Positions 18,552 through 27,220 of a stretch of DNA of 64,000 nt are shown piece after piece. This DNA comes from Nocardioides caldifontis (GTDB lineage: Bacteria; Actinomycetota; Actinomycetes; Propionibacteriales; Nocardioidaceae). The stretch is from contig NZ_ML701736.1 in assembly GCF_008087345.1 (NCBI RefSeq), positions 480,376-544,375 of the forward strand. Reading direction: 5' to 3'. The notes beneath the pieces are model-generated. The model ran no database searches. It was not told the DNA's origin and was given only the letters and a program-made list of their open reading frames with translations. The position numbers and the translations under genes were made by a program. The number at the start of each line of letters is the position of its first letter. Within the stretch, counting starts at the first letter, position 1.

Positions 18552-19013
18552 CTAGGGCTGGCTGAGCCGCTCCGCCTCGGCGTGCGGGTCGTCCACCCCG
18601 CGGAAGGTCTTGATGCTCCACACGATCAGCCCGAGCGCGACCAGCCCCGACGCGACGAGGGTGACGCCGGTCGGCCAGCCGCCGATGAGCCACCACGAGT
18701 CCCTCACCGGCCACCACCCGGGAGCCTCGGGCCGCAGGATCCAGAGCACCCCCATGGCGACGAGCCCGAGCGCGAAGACCGTGGACATCACGATGCGGGG
18801 CACGGTCTGCACACCGTCCGCGGCCGCCTTCTTGGCCCGGATCTCGACGGGGCGCATCCGTCGCTCGGCCCACTCGTACTGCTGGGACAGGATCGCCAGC
18901 CCACCGGCGAGCATCAGCAGCCCCGGCCCCGGGAGGACCAGCGCGGCGATGCCCGCGACCACCAGCACCCAACCCGCGACCTCGACGGCGACCCGCTTCG
19001 CTGCGTTGCGCAC
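18552..19013 (-). CDS. PGPGW-family (TIGR02611-like) membrane protein
   Basis: A 153-residue protein with an N-terminal hydrophobic hairpin that carries the family motif LPGPGLLMLAGGLAILS (about 28-44), followed by an amphipathic YEWAERRMRPVEIRAKKA and two more transmembrane segments (RIVMSTVFALGLVAMGVLWIL and WLIGGWPTGVTLVASGLVAL). The function is unknown. GTG start 8 bp after the LapA-like gene, so it is probably cotranscribed. Confidence 0.75.
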   Translation of the reverse strand: MRNAAKRVAVEVAGWVLVVAGIAALVLPGPGLLMLAGGLAILSQQYEWAERRMRPVEIRAKKAAADGVQTVPRIVMSTVFALGLVAMGVLWILRPEAPGWWPVRDSWWLIGGWPTGVTLVASGLVALGLIVWSIKTFRGVDDPHAEAERLSQP

Positions 19014-19021
19014 GACCGGCC

Positions 19022-19381
19022 TCAGCGCTTCCGGTCGCGCCGCACACGGCGACGCAGCTGGAGGATCCGGAGGGTGCCGGCGGCCACGACGATCAGCGCC
19101 CCGGCGGCGGTGGCGATCAGCAGCGCGGCGGCCAGCGGCGCTCGGACGTCACCGCCGAAGAAGGAGATCGTCACCTCCTGGGTGTTCTGCAGCACGAAGA
19201 CCGCGAGCAGCACGAGCAGCAGGGCGAGCGCCGCGACCGCGACCCAGATGCCGCTGGTGCGGGAGCCGCGGAGCGGGTCCTCGGCCGGGCGTCGCTGCTG
19301 CGGGGTCGTGGCCGGCTCCGCGGGCTCTGTGCCCTCTCCCGGGACGGCCGGCGTCTCCGGTCCGGGCGTGGTCTCGCTCAT
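19022..19381 (-). CDS. LapA-domain (DUF1049) membrane protein
   Basis: A 119-residue protein with a Pro/Glu/Thr-rich N-terminus, then two transmembrane segments (GIWVAVAALALLLVLLAVFV and AALLIATAAGALIVVAAG) around the typical LapA sequence LQNTQEVTISFFGGDVRAPL, and a basic tail. The role in Actinobacteria is unknown. ATG 19381 has GGAG six bases upstream. It precedes the PGPGW-family gene in a two-gene unit. Confidence 0.78.
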   Translation of the reverse strand: MSETTPGPETPAVPGEGTEPAEPATTPQQRRPAEDPLRGSRTSGIWVAVAALALLLVLLAVFVLQNTQEVTISFFGGDVRAPLAAALLIATAAGALIVVAAGTLRILQLRRRVRRDRKR

Positions 19382-19472
19382 CGCTGCTCCTGTCGGTCCG
19401 GGGCCGAACCTACAGCGCACGAGGTGCCGGCGGTGGTCCCAGGACCCCGTGCCGTGCCGTTGGTCCGTCCCG

Positions 19473-19895
19473 TCAGCGGACCACCTCGACGGTGATCGGG
19501 GTCCCCACCGCGACCGTGCGGCCGACCGTGCAGATCCGGTCGCGCGAGCGGCGTACGGCCTCGGGGAGCGCCTCGCGGGCCTCGTCGCCGGACTCGCCCT
19601 CCGGGAACTCCGCGGTGATCCGCAGCGTGATGTCCACGAGGCGGTTGCCGTGCTCGTCGCGGATCTTCCGTGCGCTGACGTCGACGTCGAGCCGCTCCGC
19701 CTCGGCCCGCTTGGCGGTGATGTAGTCGACGTCGATCGCGTTGCACCCCGCGATCGCCGCGAGGAGCAGCTCCACGGGCGAGAACGCCTCGTCGTCCCCC
19801 TCGCCGAACTCCAGCTCGCCGCCGCGCGGGTTGCGCGCGACGTAGCGCGCCTTGCGGAGCCGCTCGAGGGAGATGGTGCGCAGGTCGTCGCTCAT
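19473..19895 (-). CDS. OsmC-family protein
   Basis: A 140-residue OsmC/Ohr-fold protein. The two redox cysteines expected of the family lie in LLLAAIAGCNAIDVDYI (about 43-59) and DRICTVGRTVAVG (about 118-130). Members reduce organic hydroperoxides or, in the YhfA-like branch, have unknown roles. The shape (ELEFGEGDDEAFSPVELLLAA) is closer to the YhfA branch. ATG six bases after CAGAGT suggests a leaderless message. It is divergent from fdhD. Confidence 0.87.
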   Translation of the reverse strand: MSDDLRTISLERLRKARYVARNPRGGELEFGEGDDEAFSPVELLLAAIAGCNAIDVDYITAKRAEAERLDVDVSARKIRDEHGNRLVDITLRITAEFPEGESGDEAREALPEAVRRSRDRICTVGRTVAVGTPITVEVVR

Positions 19896-19901
19896 CCGGC
19901 C

Positions 19902-19907
19902 ACTCTG
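19902..19907 (-). promoter_or_regulatory. -10 element of the OsmC-family gene
   Basis: CAGAGT on the minus strand with six bases to ATG 19895. Confidence 0.35.
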
Positions 19908-19971
19908 GCACGGTGCCGGGAAGGGCCGGTGGGTGGCCGGTGACGCGCCGGGGTGTCCCCCACCGGCGAAC

Positions 19972-19977
19972 TACGCT
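19972..19977 (+). promoter_or_regulatory. -10 element of fdhD
   Basis: TACGCT followed by six bases and GTG 19984; a leaderless layout. No clear -35. Confidence 0.45.
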
Positions 19978-19983
19978 GGCACG

Positions 19984-20850
19984 GTGACCCTGTCCACCCG
20001 TCGGGCCCGGCGCCCGGGCCCCAGCGTCCGCGTCCGCGTCAAGGAGTACGCCGAGGGCCGGAGCCGTCGTCGCGAGGACCGGCTGGCCACGGAGGAGCCC
20101 CTCGAGGTGCGGCTCGCGTGGCCCGGCCACCCCGCGGAGCGCGTCGCGGTGACCATGCGGACACCCGGCCACGACTTCGAGCTGGCCGTCGGGCTGCTGC
20201 ACGCGGAGGGGGTCGTCGTGCCCTCGGCGCTCGACACCGTCGCCTACTGCACCGACGTGCAGCTCGCGCCCGAGCAGGAGTTCAACGTCGTGACGGTGAC
20301 GCTGGACGCGCCGCCGCCCCGGCTGCCGGGCGGCCGCGGCGCGACCGTGACGGCCGCGGCGTCGGCGTGCGGGGTCTGCGGTGCCGACAGCATCGACGAG
20401 GTGGTCGCGCTCGGCTCGGTGGTGACACCGGCGGGCGAGGCCGCGCCGCTGCCGCCCGAGCTGCTCACGGCGCTCCCCGCCCGGATGCGCGAGGCGCAGC
20501 GGGTCTTCGACTCCACGGGCGGGCTGCACGCCGCCGCGCTCTTCGACGGGTCGGGCGAGCTGCTCCTGCTGCGCGAGGACGTCGGTCGGCACAACGCCGT
20601 CGACAAGGTGGTCGGGGCCCGGGTCCTGGCCGGGAAGCCCCCCGCGGTGCCCCTGATGTGCGTCAGTGGGCGCATCGGCTTCGAGATCGTGCAGAAGGCC
20701 GTCGCCGCGGGCGTGGGGGTGGTCGCCGCGATCGGCGCCCCCTCGTCGCTCGCCGTGCAGCTCGCCGAGGGAGCCGGGCTCGGCGTGGTCGGCTTCCTGT
20801 CCGCGAAGCGCTTCGTCGTCTACGCGGGCGGGGACCGGATCGCCGGCTGA
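19984..20850 (+). CDS. fdhD: Formate dehydrogenase accessory sulfurtransferase FdhD
   Basis: A 288-residue FdhD homologue. It has TEEPLEVRLAW near the N-terminus, RTPGHDFELAVGLLHAEGV, the CGVCG loop in SACGVCGADS (about 130) whose cysteines carry the persulfide, EDVGRHNAVDKVVG and SGRIGFEIVQKAV. FdhD moves sulfur from IscS to the molybdenum cofactor of formate dehydrogenases. No formate dehydrogenase is in the window; the PaoABC-like molybdoenzyme 2 kb away could be a client only by inference. GTG 19984 is preferred because of the TACGCT element. Confidence 0.93.
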   Translation: MTLSTRRARRPGPSVRVRVKEYAEGRSRRREDRLATEEPLEVRLAWPGHPAERVAVTMRTPGHDFELAVGLLHAEGVVVPSALDTVAYCTDVQLAPEQEFNVVTVTLDAPPPRLPGGRGATVTAAASACGVCGADSIDEVVALGSVVTPAGEAAPLPPELLTALPARMREAQRVFDSTGGLHAAALFDGSGELLLLREDVGRHNAVDKVVGARVLAGKPPAVPLMCVSGRIGFEIVQKAVAAGVGVVAAIGAPSSLAVQLAEGAGLGVVGFLSAKRFVVYAGGDRIAG

Positions 20851-20907
20851 GCGGCTTCCCACACCCGTCCTCCGGCGTGTGCGACGAGAACTGTCGGCGC
20901 CCTTTCC

Positions 20908-20913
20908 TACGGT
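20908..20913 (+). promoter_or_regulatory. -10 element of sbcD
   Basis: TACGGT followed by six bases and GTG 20920. Confidence 0.45.
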
Positions 20914-20919
20914 CCTGGT

Positions 20920-22125
20920 GTGCGCATCCTCCACACCTCCGACTGGCACCTCGGCCGCTCCTTCCACGGGGTCGGGCTGATCGAGGCGCAGGCGGCGTTC
21001 GTCGACCACCTGGTCGACACGGTCGTCGCCGAGCGCGTCGACCTGGTGCTGGTGGCCGGTGACGTCTTCGACCGGGCGCTGCCGCCGGTCGACGCGGTGG
21101 AGCTCGCCGGGGAGGCGCTGGCCCGGCTCGCCTCGACCGGTGTGCGCACCGTCGTCACCAGCGGCAACCACGACTCGCCCGTCCGGCTGGGCGCCAACGC
21201 CCGGCTGGCGGACGCCGCCGGCGTCCACCTGCGCACCCGCTGGCAGGAGGTGGGCACCCCCGTCCTCGTCGAGGACCGGCACGGCGTGGTCGCCGTCCAC
21301 GGCCTCCCCTACCTCGAGCCCGACGCCGTGCGCCAGCCGTGGAGGCTGCCGGCGCGGACCCATGAGGCCGCCCTGGCCGCCGCGATGGCGCGGGTGGGTG
21401 CCGACGGCGAGCGGCGCGGGGGCCGCACGGTCGTGATGGCGCACGCCTTCGTCGCCGGCTCGCCCGAGGCCGCCTCGACGATGGCCTGCGACAGCGAGCG
21501 CGACATCTCCGTCGGCGGGCTCCAGATCGCGCCGACCTCGCTGTTCACCGGCGTCTCCTACGCCGCGCTCGGCCACCTGCACGGCGCCCGGGCGCTCACC
21601 GACACGGTTCGCTACAGCGGTTCGCCGCTCGCCTACTCGTTCTCCGAGGAGGGGCACATCAAGGGCTCCTGGCTGGTCGAGCTCGGCGCGGCCAGGGTCG
21701 AGGAGTGCACCTTCGTCCCCGCCCCGGTGCCCCGCCGTCCGCTCCGGCTGCGGGGCAGGCTCGACGACCTGCTGCACGACCCGGCCCACGCCGCGCACGA
21801 GGGGTGCTGGCTGGCGGTGACGCTGACCGACCCGGTGCGTCCGACGGCCGCGATGGAGCGGCTGCGCGCCCGGTTCCCCCACGTGCTCGCGCTCTACTTC
21901 GACCCTGAGGGCGCCCCGGTGAGCCGCGGCCCCGTGGCCCCCCACGTCACGGGCCGCAGCGACCTCGACGTCGCGCTCGGCTTCGTCGAGGAGGTGCGCT
22001 CGCTGGAGGCGACCACGGAGGAGGAGCTGCTCCTCCAGCTGGCCTGCGACTCCTGCCGGCTCGGCGAGGACCGCGACGCCGACGGAGGCTTCGACGTCCC
22101 GTCCCCCCGCGAGGCGGCCGGCTGA
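20920..22125 (+). CDS. sbcD: Nuclease SbcCD subunit D
   Basis: A 401-residue Mre11-type phosphoesterase. Metal-binding motifs in order: HTSDWHLGRSFH (about 5), LVAGDVFDRALPP (about 45), TSGNHDSPVRLGANA (about 83), VMAHAFVAG and YAALGHLHGAR (about 208). It works with SbcC as an ATP-dependent nuclease that opens hairpins and processes DNA double-strand breaks. The stop TGA shares a base with the sbcC ATG (TGATG), so translation is coupled. A location near dif, where palindromes and fork collisions are processed, is fitting but not proof of anything. Confidence 0.95.
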   Translation: MRILHTSDWHLGRSFHGVGLIEAQAAFVDHLVDTVVAERVDLVLVAGDVFDRALPPVDAVELAGEALARLASTGVRTVVTSGNHDSPVRLGANARLADAAGVHLRTRWQEVGTPVLVEDRHGVVAVHGLPYLEPDAVRQPWRLPARTHEAALAAAMARVGADGERRGGRTVVMAHAFVAGSPEAASTMACDSERDISVGGLQIAPTSLFTGVSYAALGHLHGARALTDTVRYSGSPLAYSFSEEGHIKGSWLVELGAARVEECTFVPAPVPRRPLRLRGRLDDLLHDPAHAAHEGCWLAVTLTDPVRPTAAMERLRARFPHVLALYFDPEGAPVSRGPVAPHVTGRSDLDVALGFVEEVRSLEATTEEELLLQLACDSCRLGEDRDADGGFDVPSPREAAG

Positions 22126-25100
22126 TGCGGTTCCACCACCTCGCCGTCACCGCGTTCGGCCCGTTCGCGACCACCCAGACCGTCGACTTCGACGAGCTGG
22201 GCGAGGCCGGCATCTTCCTGCTCACCGGCCCCGCCGGCGCCGGCAAGACGAGCATCCTCGACGCCGTCTGCTTCGCCCTCTACGGCATCGTGCCCGGGGT
22301 CCGCGAGACCCGGTCGCTGCGCTCGCACCACGCCGCCGAGGGCGTCCGCCCCGAGGTGGTGCTCGAGGTGACGATCGGGGCGCGCCGGCTCCGGGTCCGG
22401 CGCTCGCCCGAGTGGCACCGCCCGAAGAAGCGGGGCACCGGGACGACCCGGGAGCACGCCTCGGCGACGCTGGTCGAGCTGGTCGACGGCGAGGAGCGGC
22501 TGCTCTCGTCCCGCATCGCCGAGGTCGGCCACGAGCTCGGCCTCGCGCTGGGCATGAGCTCGGAGCAGTTCATGCAGGTCGTGATGTTGCCGCAGGGGCA
22601 GTTCCAGACCTTCCTCCACGCCTCGTCCGACGAGCGCCAGGCGGTGCTCCAGCGGCTCTTCCGCACCGAGCGGTTCAGCCGGGTCGAGGAGTGGATGCGC
22701 GACCACAGCCGCGAGCTCGGACGGCGCGCGGAGGAGCTCGAGGACCAGGTGCGCCGGCTGCTCGCCGCGCTGCAGCACCGTGCGGGCTCGCCGCTGCCCG
22801 ACCCCCTCTGCGGCTCCCGGCTGGGAGACTGCGCTCCGGTCGCCCGGCGGTGGGCCTCCTCCGAGGTCGAGCGCGCCACCACCGCGGCGACGCGAGCAGC
22901 ACGGGTCCGGTCCGACGCCGAGCGCGCGCTGGAGGTCGCCGCGGTCGCCGAGCGGGAGGGCCACCAGGCGGTCGCCGCGCACGAGCGGCGGCTGGCCGCG
23001 AGCCGCCGGCTGGCCGAGCTCGAGGAGTCCGCCGCCGACGCCGAGCAGATCCGGCTCCGGCTCGATCGCCACGACCGCGCGGGGCGCGTCGAGCCGCTGC
23101 TCGCCCCTCTGGCCGCCGCCCGTCAGGCCGTCGCGTCGGCACGGCGCCACCACGCGGCTGCCGTCGACCGGGCGGCACGCGGCATCCCTCCAGCGCTCCT
23201 CCCACCCGGCTCCGACCACGAGTGGGACCGCGCAGCCGCCGCGGGGCTCCGCGACCGGTGGGACGACGACATCGACCGGCTCCGGGCGCTGGCCCCGCAG
23301 GAGGAGGCGCTCGTCGTCCTCGACGAGAGCACCACCCGGGCCCGCGCCGCGCTGGCCGAGATGGACGCCGAGCTGTGCCGTCGCACGGAACGCCTCGCCC
23401 GGCTCCCCGAGGAGGAGCGGCTCGTCGCCTCCGAGCTGCTGCGTGCCGAGGCCGACGCCGCCGACCACGACGGGGCCCGGTCGCGGCTCGCCGACGCCGA
23501 GGAGCAGCTCGCCGCTGCCGAACGGCTGGTGCCGGCACGCAGCTCTCACGAGCGGCTGCTCGAGCGCTGGCAGGCCGCACGAGGGGCCGCGCAGGACGCG
23601 CGCGCCCACCACCTCGACCTCGTCGACCGTCGGCTCAGCGGCATCGCTGCCGAGCTGGCGGGCCAGCTCGTCGACGGCTCGCCCTGCGCCGTCTGCGGCT
23701 CCGAGGAGCACCCCCGGCCAGCGCCCCCGCGCGAGGACGCGGTCACCCTCGCCGAGCAGCAGGCCGCGGAGGAGGAGCACCGCCGGCTGGCGCAGCGGGC
23801 CGACCAGCTCCACGACCAGCTCACGCGCGCCGCCGCCGAGGTGCAGCGGCTGGAGCTCGCCGCGCGCGGGCTCGCCGTCGAAGCGGCACGCGACCGGGTC
23901 GCCGAGGCCTGCGCCGCGGTGGAGCGTGCCGACGCCGCTGCGGAGCGGCTCCCCGCACTGCGGCAGCAGGGGGACGCCGTCGCCGCCGAGCGCCAGGAGC
24001 TCGAGGAGCGGCTCGCCGCGCTCCGGGCGGCCATCGGCGAGCGCGAGACCCGGCTCGCGGTCGAGGAGGAGCGTCGCGCGGTCGCCGCGGCGGCGGTCGA
24101 GGAGGCCCTGTCCGGCCGGGCCGCGACGATCGACGAGCTGGTCACCTCCATGGAGCGCGCGCGCTCGCTGCTGGACGCAGCCGTGGAGTCCGCCGACCGG
24201 CTGACGGCCGACGAGGAGCGGCTCGCCGCAGCCGCGGAGCAGGCCGACGCCCTCGCCACCTCGCTCGGGTTCGGCTCGGCACGGGAGGCGGAGGAAGCCC
24301 TGCTCCCCGACGACGAGCACCAGCACCTCTCCGCCCTCCTCCAGGAGCGCGAACAGGTCCGGGCCGCTGCGGACGCCGTCCTCGGCGAGGTCGACGACCC
24401 CGGCGCCGGCACCGTAGATCGCCACCGCGACCAGGTGGACGCGCTCGCCCGGGCACGGGCGGCCCACGATGCCGCCGCCGCCGAGGCAGCCACGGCGGCC
24501 GACCGTGCGGCCGCGGTCGCCCGGCTCGCCGACGCGTTGGAGTCCGCGCTCGCCACCTGGGAGCCGGTCCGCGCCGAGCACGCCACCGCCGACGGACTGG
24601 CCAGGCTGGTGCGCGGCACCGGCGGCGACAACCAGCTCCAGATGCGGCTGTCGTCCTACGTGCTCGCCACCCGGCTCGACCAGGTGCTCGACGCCGCCAA
24701 CGAGCGGCTGGCCACGATGCGCGACCAGCGCTACACGTTGCGCCGCACCGGAAACGCCCGCGGCGGGAGCCGCGCCGGGCTCGGCCTCGAGGTGCTCGAC
24801 GCGTGGACCGGCGAGCCCCGCGCGCCGCAGACGCTGTCGGGCGGCGAGACCTTCGTGGTCTCGCTCGCCCTCGCGCTCGGGCTCGCCGACGTGGTGGTGC
24901 ACGAGTCCGGCGGGCTCCGCGTCGACACCCTCTTCATCGACGAAGGGTTCGGCATGCTCGACCCCGACACCCTCGACGAGGTGATGGACCGGATCGACGC
25001 GCTGCGCGCGGGCGGCCGGGTCGTCGGCGTCGTCAGCCACGTCCCCGAGCTGCGCAGCCGCATCCCAGCCCAGCTCCACGTCGAGAAGGGGCGCCACGGC

Positions 25101-25133
25101 TCCACGCTCGCGGTGCGTACGCTCGTCACATGA
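22125..25133 (+). CDS. sbcC: Nuclease SbcCD subunit C
   Basis: A 1002-residue SMC-like ATPase. Walker A is TGPAGAGKTSIL (about 32), then a long coiled coil rich in Ala, Glu and Arg, the zinc hook CAVCG near residue 522, a second coiled coil, the signature LSGGETFVVSLALALG (about 905) and Walker B FIDEGFGMLDPD (about 939). It pairs with SbcD. Downstream, a HAD-family gene starts within its stop (ATGA overlap at 25130). Confidence 0.95.
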   Translation: MRFHHLAVTAFGPFATTQTVDFDELGEAGIFLLTGPAGAGKTSILDAVCFALYGIVPGVRETRSLRSHHAAEGVRPEVVLEVTIGARRLRVRRSPEWHRPKKRGTGTTREHASATLVELVDGEERLLSSRIAEVGHELGLALGMSSEQFMQVVMLPQGQFQTFLHASSDERQAVLQRLFRTERFSRVEEWMRDHSRELGRRAEELEDQVRRLLAALQHRAGSPLPDPLCGSRLGDCAPVARRWASSEVERATTAATRAARVRSDAERALEVAAVAEREGHQAVAAHERRLAASRRLAELEESAADAEQIRLRLDRHDRAGRVEPLLAPLAAARQAVASARRHHAAAVDRAARGIPPALLPPGSDHEWDRAAAAGLRDRWDDDIDRLRALAPQEEALVVLDESTTRARAALAEMDAELCRRTERLARLPEEERLVASELLRAEADAADHDGARSRLADAEEQLAAAERLVPARSSHERLLERWQAARGAAQDARAHHLDLVDRRLSGIAAELAGQLVDGSPCAVCGSEEHPRPAPPREDAVTLAEQQAAEEEHRRLAQRADQLHDQLTRAAAEVQRLELAARGLAVEAARDRVAEACAAVERADAAAERLPALRQQGDAVAAERQELEERLAALRAAIGERETRLAVEEERRAVAAAAVEEALSGRAATIDELVTSMERARSLLDAAVESADRLTADEERLAAAAEQADALATSLGFGSAREAEEALLPDDEHQHLSALLQEREQVRAAADAVLGEVDDPGAGTVDRHRDQVDALARARAAHDAAAAEAATAADRAAAVARLADALESALATWEPVRAEHATADGLARLVRGTGGDNQLQMRLSSYVLATRLDQVLDAANERLATMRDQRYTLRRTGNARGGSRAGLGLEVLDAWTGEPRAPQTLSGGETFVVSLALALGLADVVVHESGGLRVDTLFIDEGFGMLDPDTLDEVMDRIDALRAGGRVVGVVSHVPELRSRIPAQLHVEKGRHGSTLAVRTLVT
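25118..25123 (+). promoter_or_regulatory. -10-like hexamer inside the end of sbcC
   Basis: TACGCT with six bases to ATG 25130. It could give the HAD gene its own leaderless transcript in addition to read-through. Confidence 0.35.
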
Positions 25134-25657
25134 GCCCTCGCCGTGCCCGGGAGGACGCGGACGGTGCGGACGACGACCAGGTGCGCGCGCTCGCGGTGAT
25201 CGACATCGACGGGGTCGTCGCCGACGTCCGCCACCGGCTGAAGCACCTCGAGAAGCGGCCCAAGGACTGGAAGGCGTTCTTCGGCGCCGCCCTGCAGGAC
25301 CCGCCCCTGCGCACCGGGCTCGACACCGTCGCCCAGCTCGCCACCGTCTACGAGATCGTCTACCTCTCCGGCCGGCCCGAGCACTGCCGCCGCGACACGG
25401 TGGAGTGGTTCGCCCGCCACGGGCTCCCCGAGGGCGAGCTCCACCTCCGCCCGTCCAACGACTTCCGGCCGGCCCGCCAGTTCAAGGTCCAGGTGCTCCG
25501 CCGGCTGAGCCGCCGCGCCCCGGTGGCGGTGCTGGTCGACGACGACGAGGCCGTGCTCGCCTCCGCCCGGGAGGCCGGGTTCGACGTCCTCCCGGCGACG
25601 TGGATGGGCGACGCTCCCGTGCTCCAACAGGCGCAGGAGGACGAGGGGCGCACCTGA
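25130..25657 (+). CDS. HAD-superfamily phosphatase (polynucleotide kinase phosphatase-like)
   Basis: A 175-residue HAD protein. Motif I is VIDIDGVVADVRHRL (about 23; the second Asp would be the general acid), motif II YLSGRPEHCRRDTVEWF (about 80) and the late motif VAVLVDDDEAVLASAREAG. The size and layout resemble HAD domains fused to polynucleotide kinases and stand-alone nucleic-acid phosphatases. The overlap with sbcC suggests a DNA-end-processing role; this is inference from context. Confidence 0.8.
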   Translation: MSPRRAREDADGADDDQVRALAVIDIDGVVADVRHRLKHLEKRPKDWKAFFGAALQDPPLRTGLDTVAQLATVYEIVYLSGRPEHCRRDTVEWFARHGLPEGELHLRPSNDFRPARQFKVQVLRRLSRRAPVAVLVDDDEAVLASAREAGFDVLPATWMGDAPVLQQAQEDEGRT

Positions 25658-25680
25658 CCGCCAACCTCGTGCCGGGAGGT

Positions 25681-25686
25681 TAGGGT
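25681..25686 (+). promoter_or_regulatory. -10 element of tldD
   Basis: TAGGGT followed by seven bases and GTG 25694. Confidence 0.45.
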
Positions 25687-25693
25687 CGCGACC

Positions 25694-27208
25694 GTGCACG
25701 ACATCGACCCTGGCTTCACCGCTCTCCCCTACCGTGCGCTCGCCGACGCCGCCCTCGACCGGGCCCGGGCGTTGGGGGTCCAGCACGCCGACTTCCGGTT
25801 CGAACGGGTGCGTTACCAGGACGTGCGGGCGCGGGACGGCCGGTTGCAGGGGGCCGCGGAGAGCGAGGACCTCGGCTTCGCCGTACGCGTGGTGCACCGG
25901 GGGGCCTGGGGGTTCGCCGCCGGTGTGCTCCTCGACCCCGCCGAGGCGGTCCGGGTCGCCGAGACCGCCGTGGCCACCGCCGAGGTCGCCGCGGCGATGA
26001 CCACCTCACCGGTGGAGCTCGCGCCGGAACCGGTGCACGCCGACGCGACCTGGGTCTCCGCCTACGACGTCGACCCGTTCACCGTGCCCCTCGACGACAA
26101 GGCCGCGCTGCTCACCGGCTGGACCGGCGACCTGCTCGGCGACGCCCGCGTCGACCACGCCGCGGCGACGGTGCAGGTGATCCTCGAGAACAAGTACTAC
26201 GCCGACCTCGCCGGCACCTCGACCACCCAGCAGCGCGTGCGGCTCCACCCGGAGGTCGAGGTCTACGGCAGCGACGAGCGGCGCGGCACCATCGACTCGA
26301 TGCGGACCGTCGCGCCGCCGGTCGGGCGCGGGTGGGAGTACCTCACCGGCTCCGTCCACGACTGGGCGGGCGAGCTCGCCGAGCTCGCCCCGCTGCTCGA
26401 GGAGAAGCTGGCGGCACCATCGGTGGAGGCCGGCCGCTACGACCTCGTGATCGACCCCAGCAACCTCTGGCTGACCATCCACGAGTCGATCGGCCACGCC
26501 ACCGAGCTCGACCGCGCGCTCGGCTACGAGGCGAACTACGCAGGGACCTCCTTCGCGACGATCGACAAGCTCGGCGACCTGAAGTACGGCTCGCGGCTGA
26601 TGCACGTCACCGGCGACCGCACCGTCGAGCACGGGCTCGCCACCATCGGGTACGACGACGAGGGCGTGGCCGGCCAGAGCTGGGACCTCGTCAAGGACGG
26701 CGTCCTCGTGGGCTACCAGCTCGACCGCTCGATGGCCGCGCTCCACCCCGAGCTCAACGGCGGCCGCTCCAACGGGTGCGCCTACGCCGACTCCCCCGGC
26801 CACATCCCGATCCAGCGGATGGCGAACGTCTCCCTGCAGCCCCTTGCCGACGGGCCGTCCACCGACGAGCTGATCGGCGGGGTCGACCGGGGCATCTACG
26901 TCGTCGGTGACCGGTCGTGGTCGATCGACATGCAGCGCTACAACTTCCAGTTCACCGGCCAGCGGTTCTACCGCATCGAGGGCGGCCGGCTCGCCGGCCA
27001 GCTCCGCGACGTCGCCTACCAGGCGACCACGACGGAGTTCTGGGGGTCGATGGTCGGCGTCGGCGGGCCGGACACCTACGTGCTCGGCGGCGCCTTCAAC
27101 TGCGGCAAGGCCCAGCCCGGGCAGGTGGCCGCCGTCTCCCACGGCTGCCCGTCCGCCCTGTTCACCAATGTCAACGTGCTCAACACCGCGGCCGAGACCG
27201 CGCTCTGA
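25694..27208 (+). CDS. tldD: TldD metalloprotease subunit
   Basis: A 504-residue TldD/PmbA-family protein. The metal-binding motif is HESIGHATELDRALGYEANY (about 263-282), equivalent to the HExxxH site of TldD, followed by GSRLMHVTGD and a C-terminal VSHGCPSALFTNVNVLNTA. With its TldE partner it forms a heterodimeric protease that trims unfolded peptides or modified peptide precursors. There is a Cys in FNCGKAQPGQ and one in HGCPSALF, which TldD proteins often lack. The tldE gene follows after 12 bp. Leaderless GTG. Confidence 0.93.
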   Translation: MHDIDPGFTALPYRALADAALDRARALGVQHADFRFERVRYQDVRARDGRLQGAAESEDLGFAVRVVHRGAWGFAAGVLLDPAEAVRVAETAVATAEVAAAMTTSPVELAPEPVHADATWVSAYDVDPFTVPLDDKAALLTGWTGDLLGDARVDHAAATVQVILENKYYADLAGTSTTQQRVRLHPEVEVYGSDERRGTIDSMRTVAPPVGRGWEYLTGSVHDWAGELAELAPLLEEKLAAPSVEAGRYDLVIDPSNLWLTIHESIGHATELDRALGYEANYAGTSFATIDKLGDLKYGSRLMHVTGDRTVEHGLATIGYDDEGVAGQSWDLVKDGVLVGYQLDRSMAALHPELNGGRSNGCAYADSPGHIPIQRMANVSLQPLADGPSTDELIGGVDRGIYVVGDRSWSIDMQRYNFQFTGQRFYRIEGGRLAGQLRDVAYQATTTEFWGSMVGVGGPDTYVLGGAFNCGKAQPGQVAAVSHGCPSALFTNVNVLNTAAETAL

Positions 27209-27220
27209 CCGGGAGCCCTG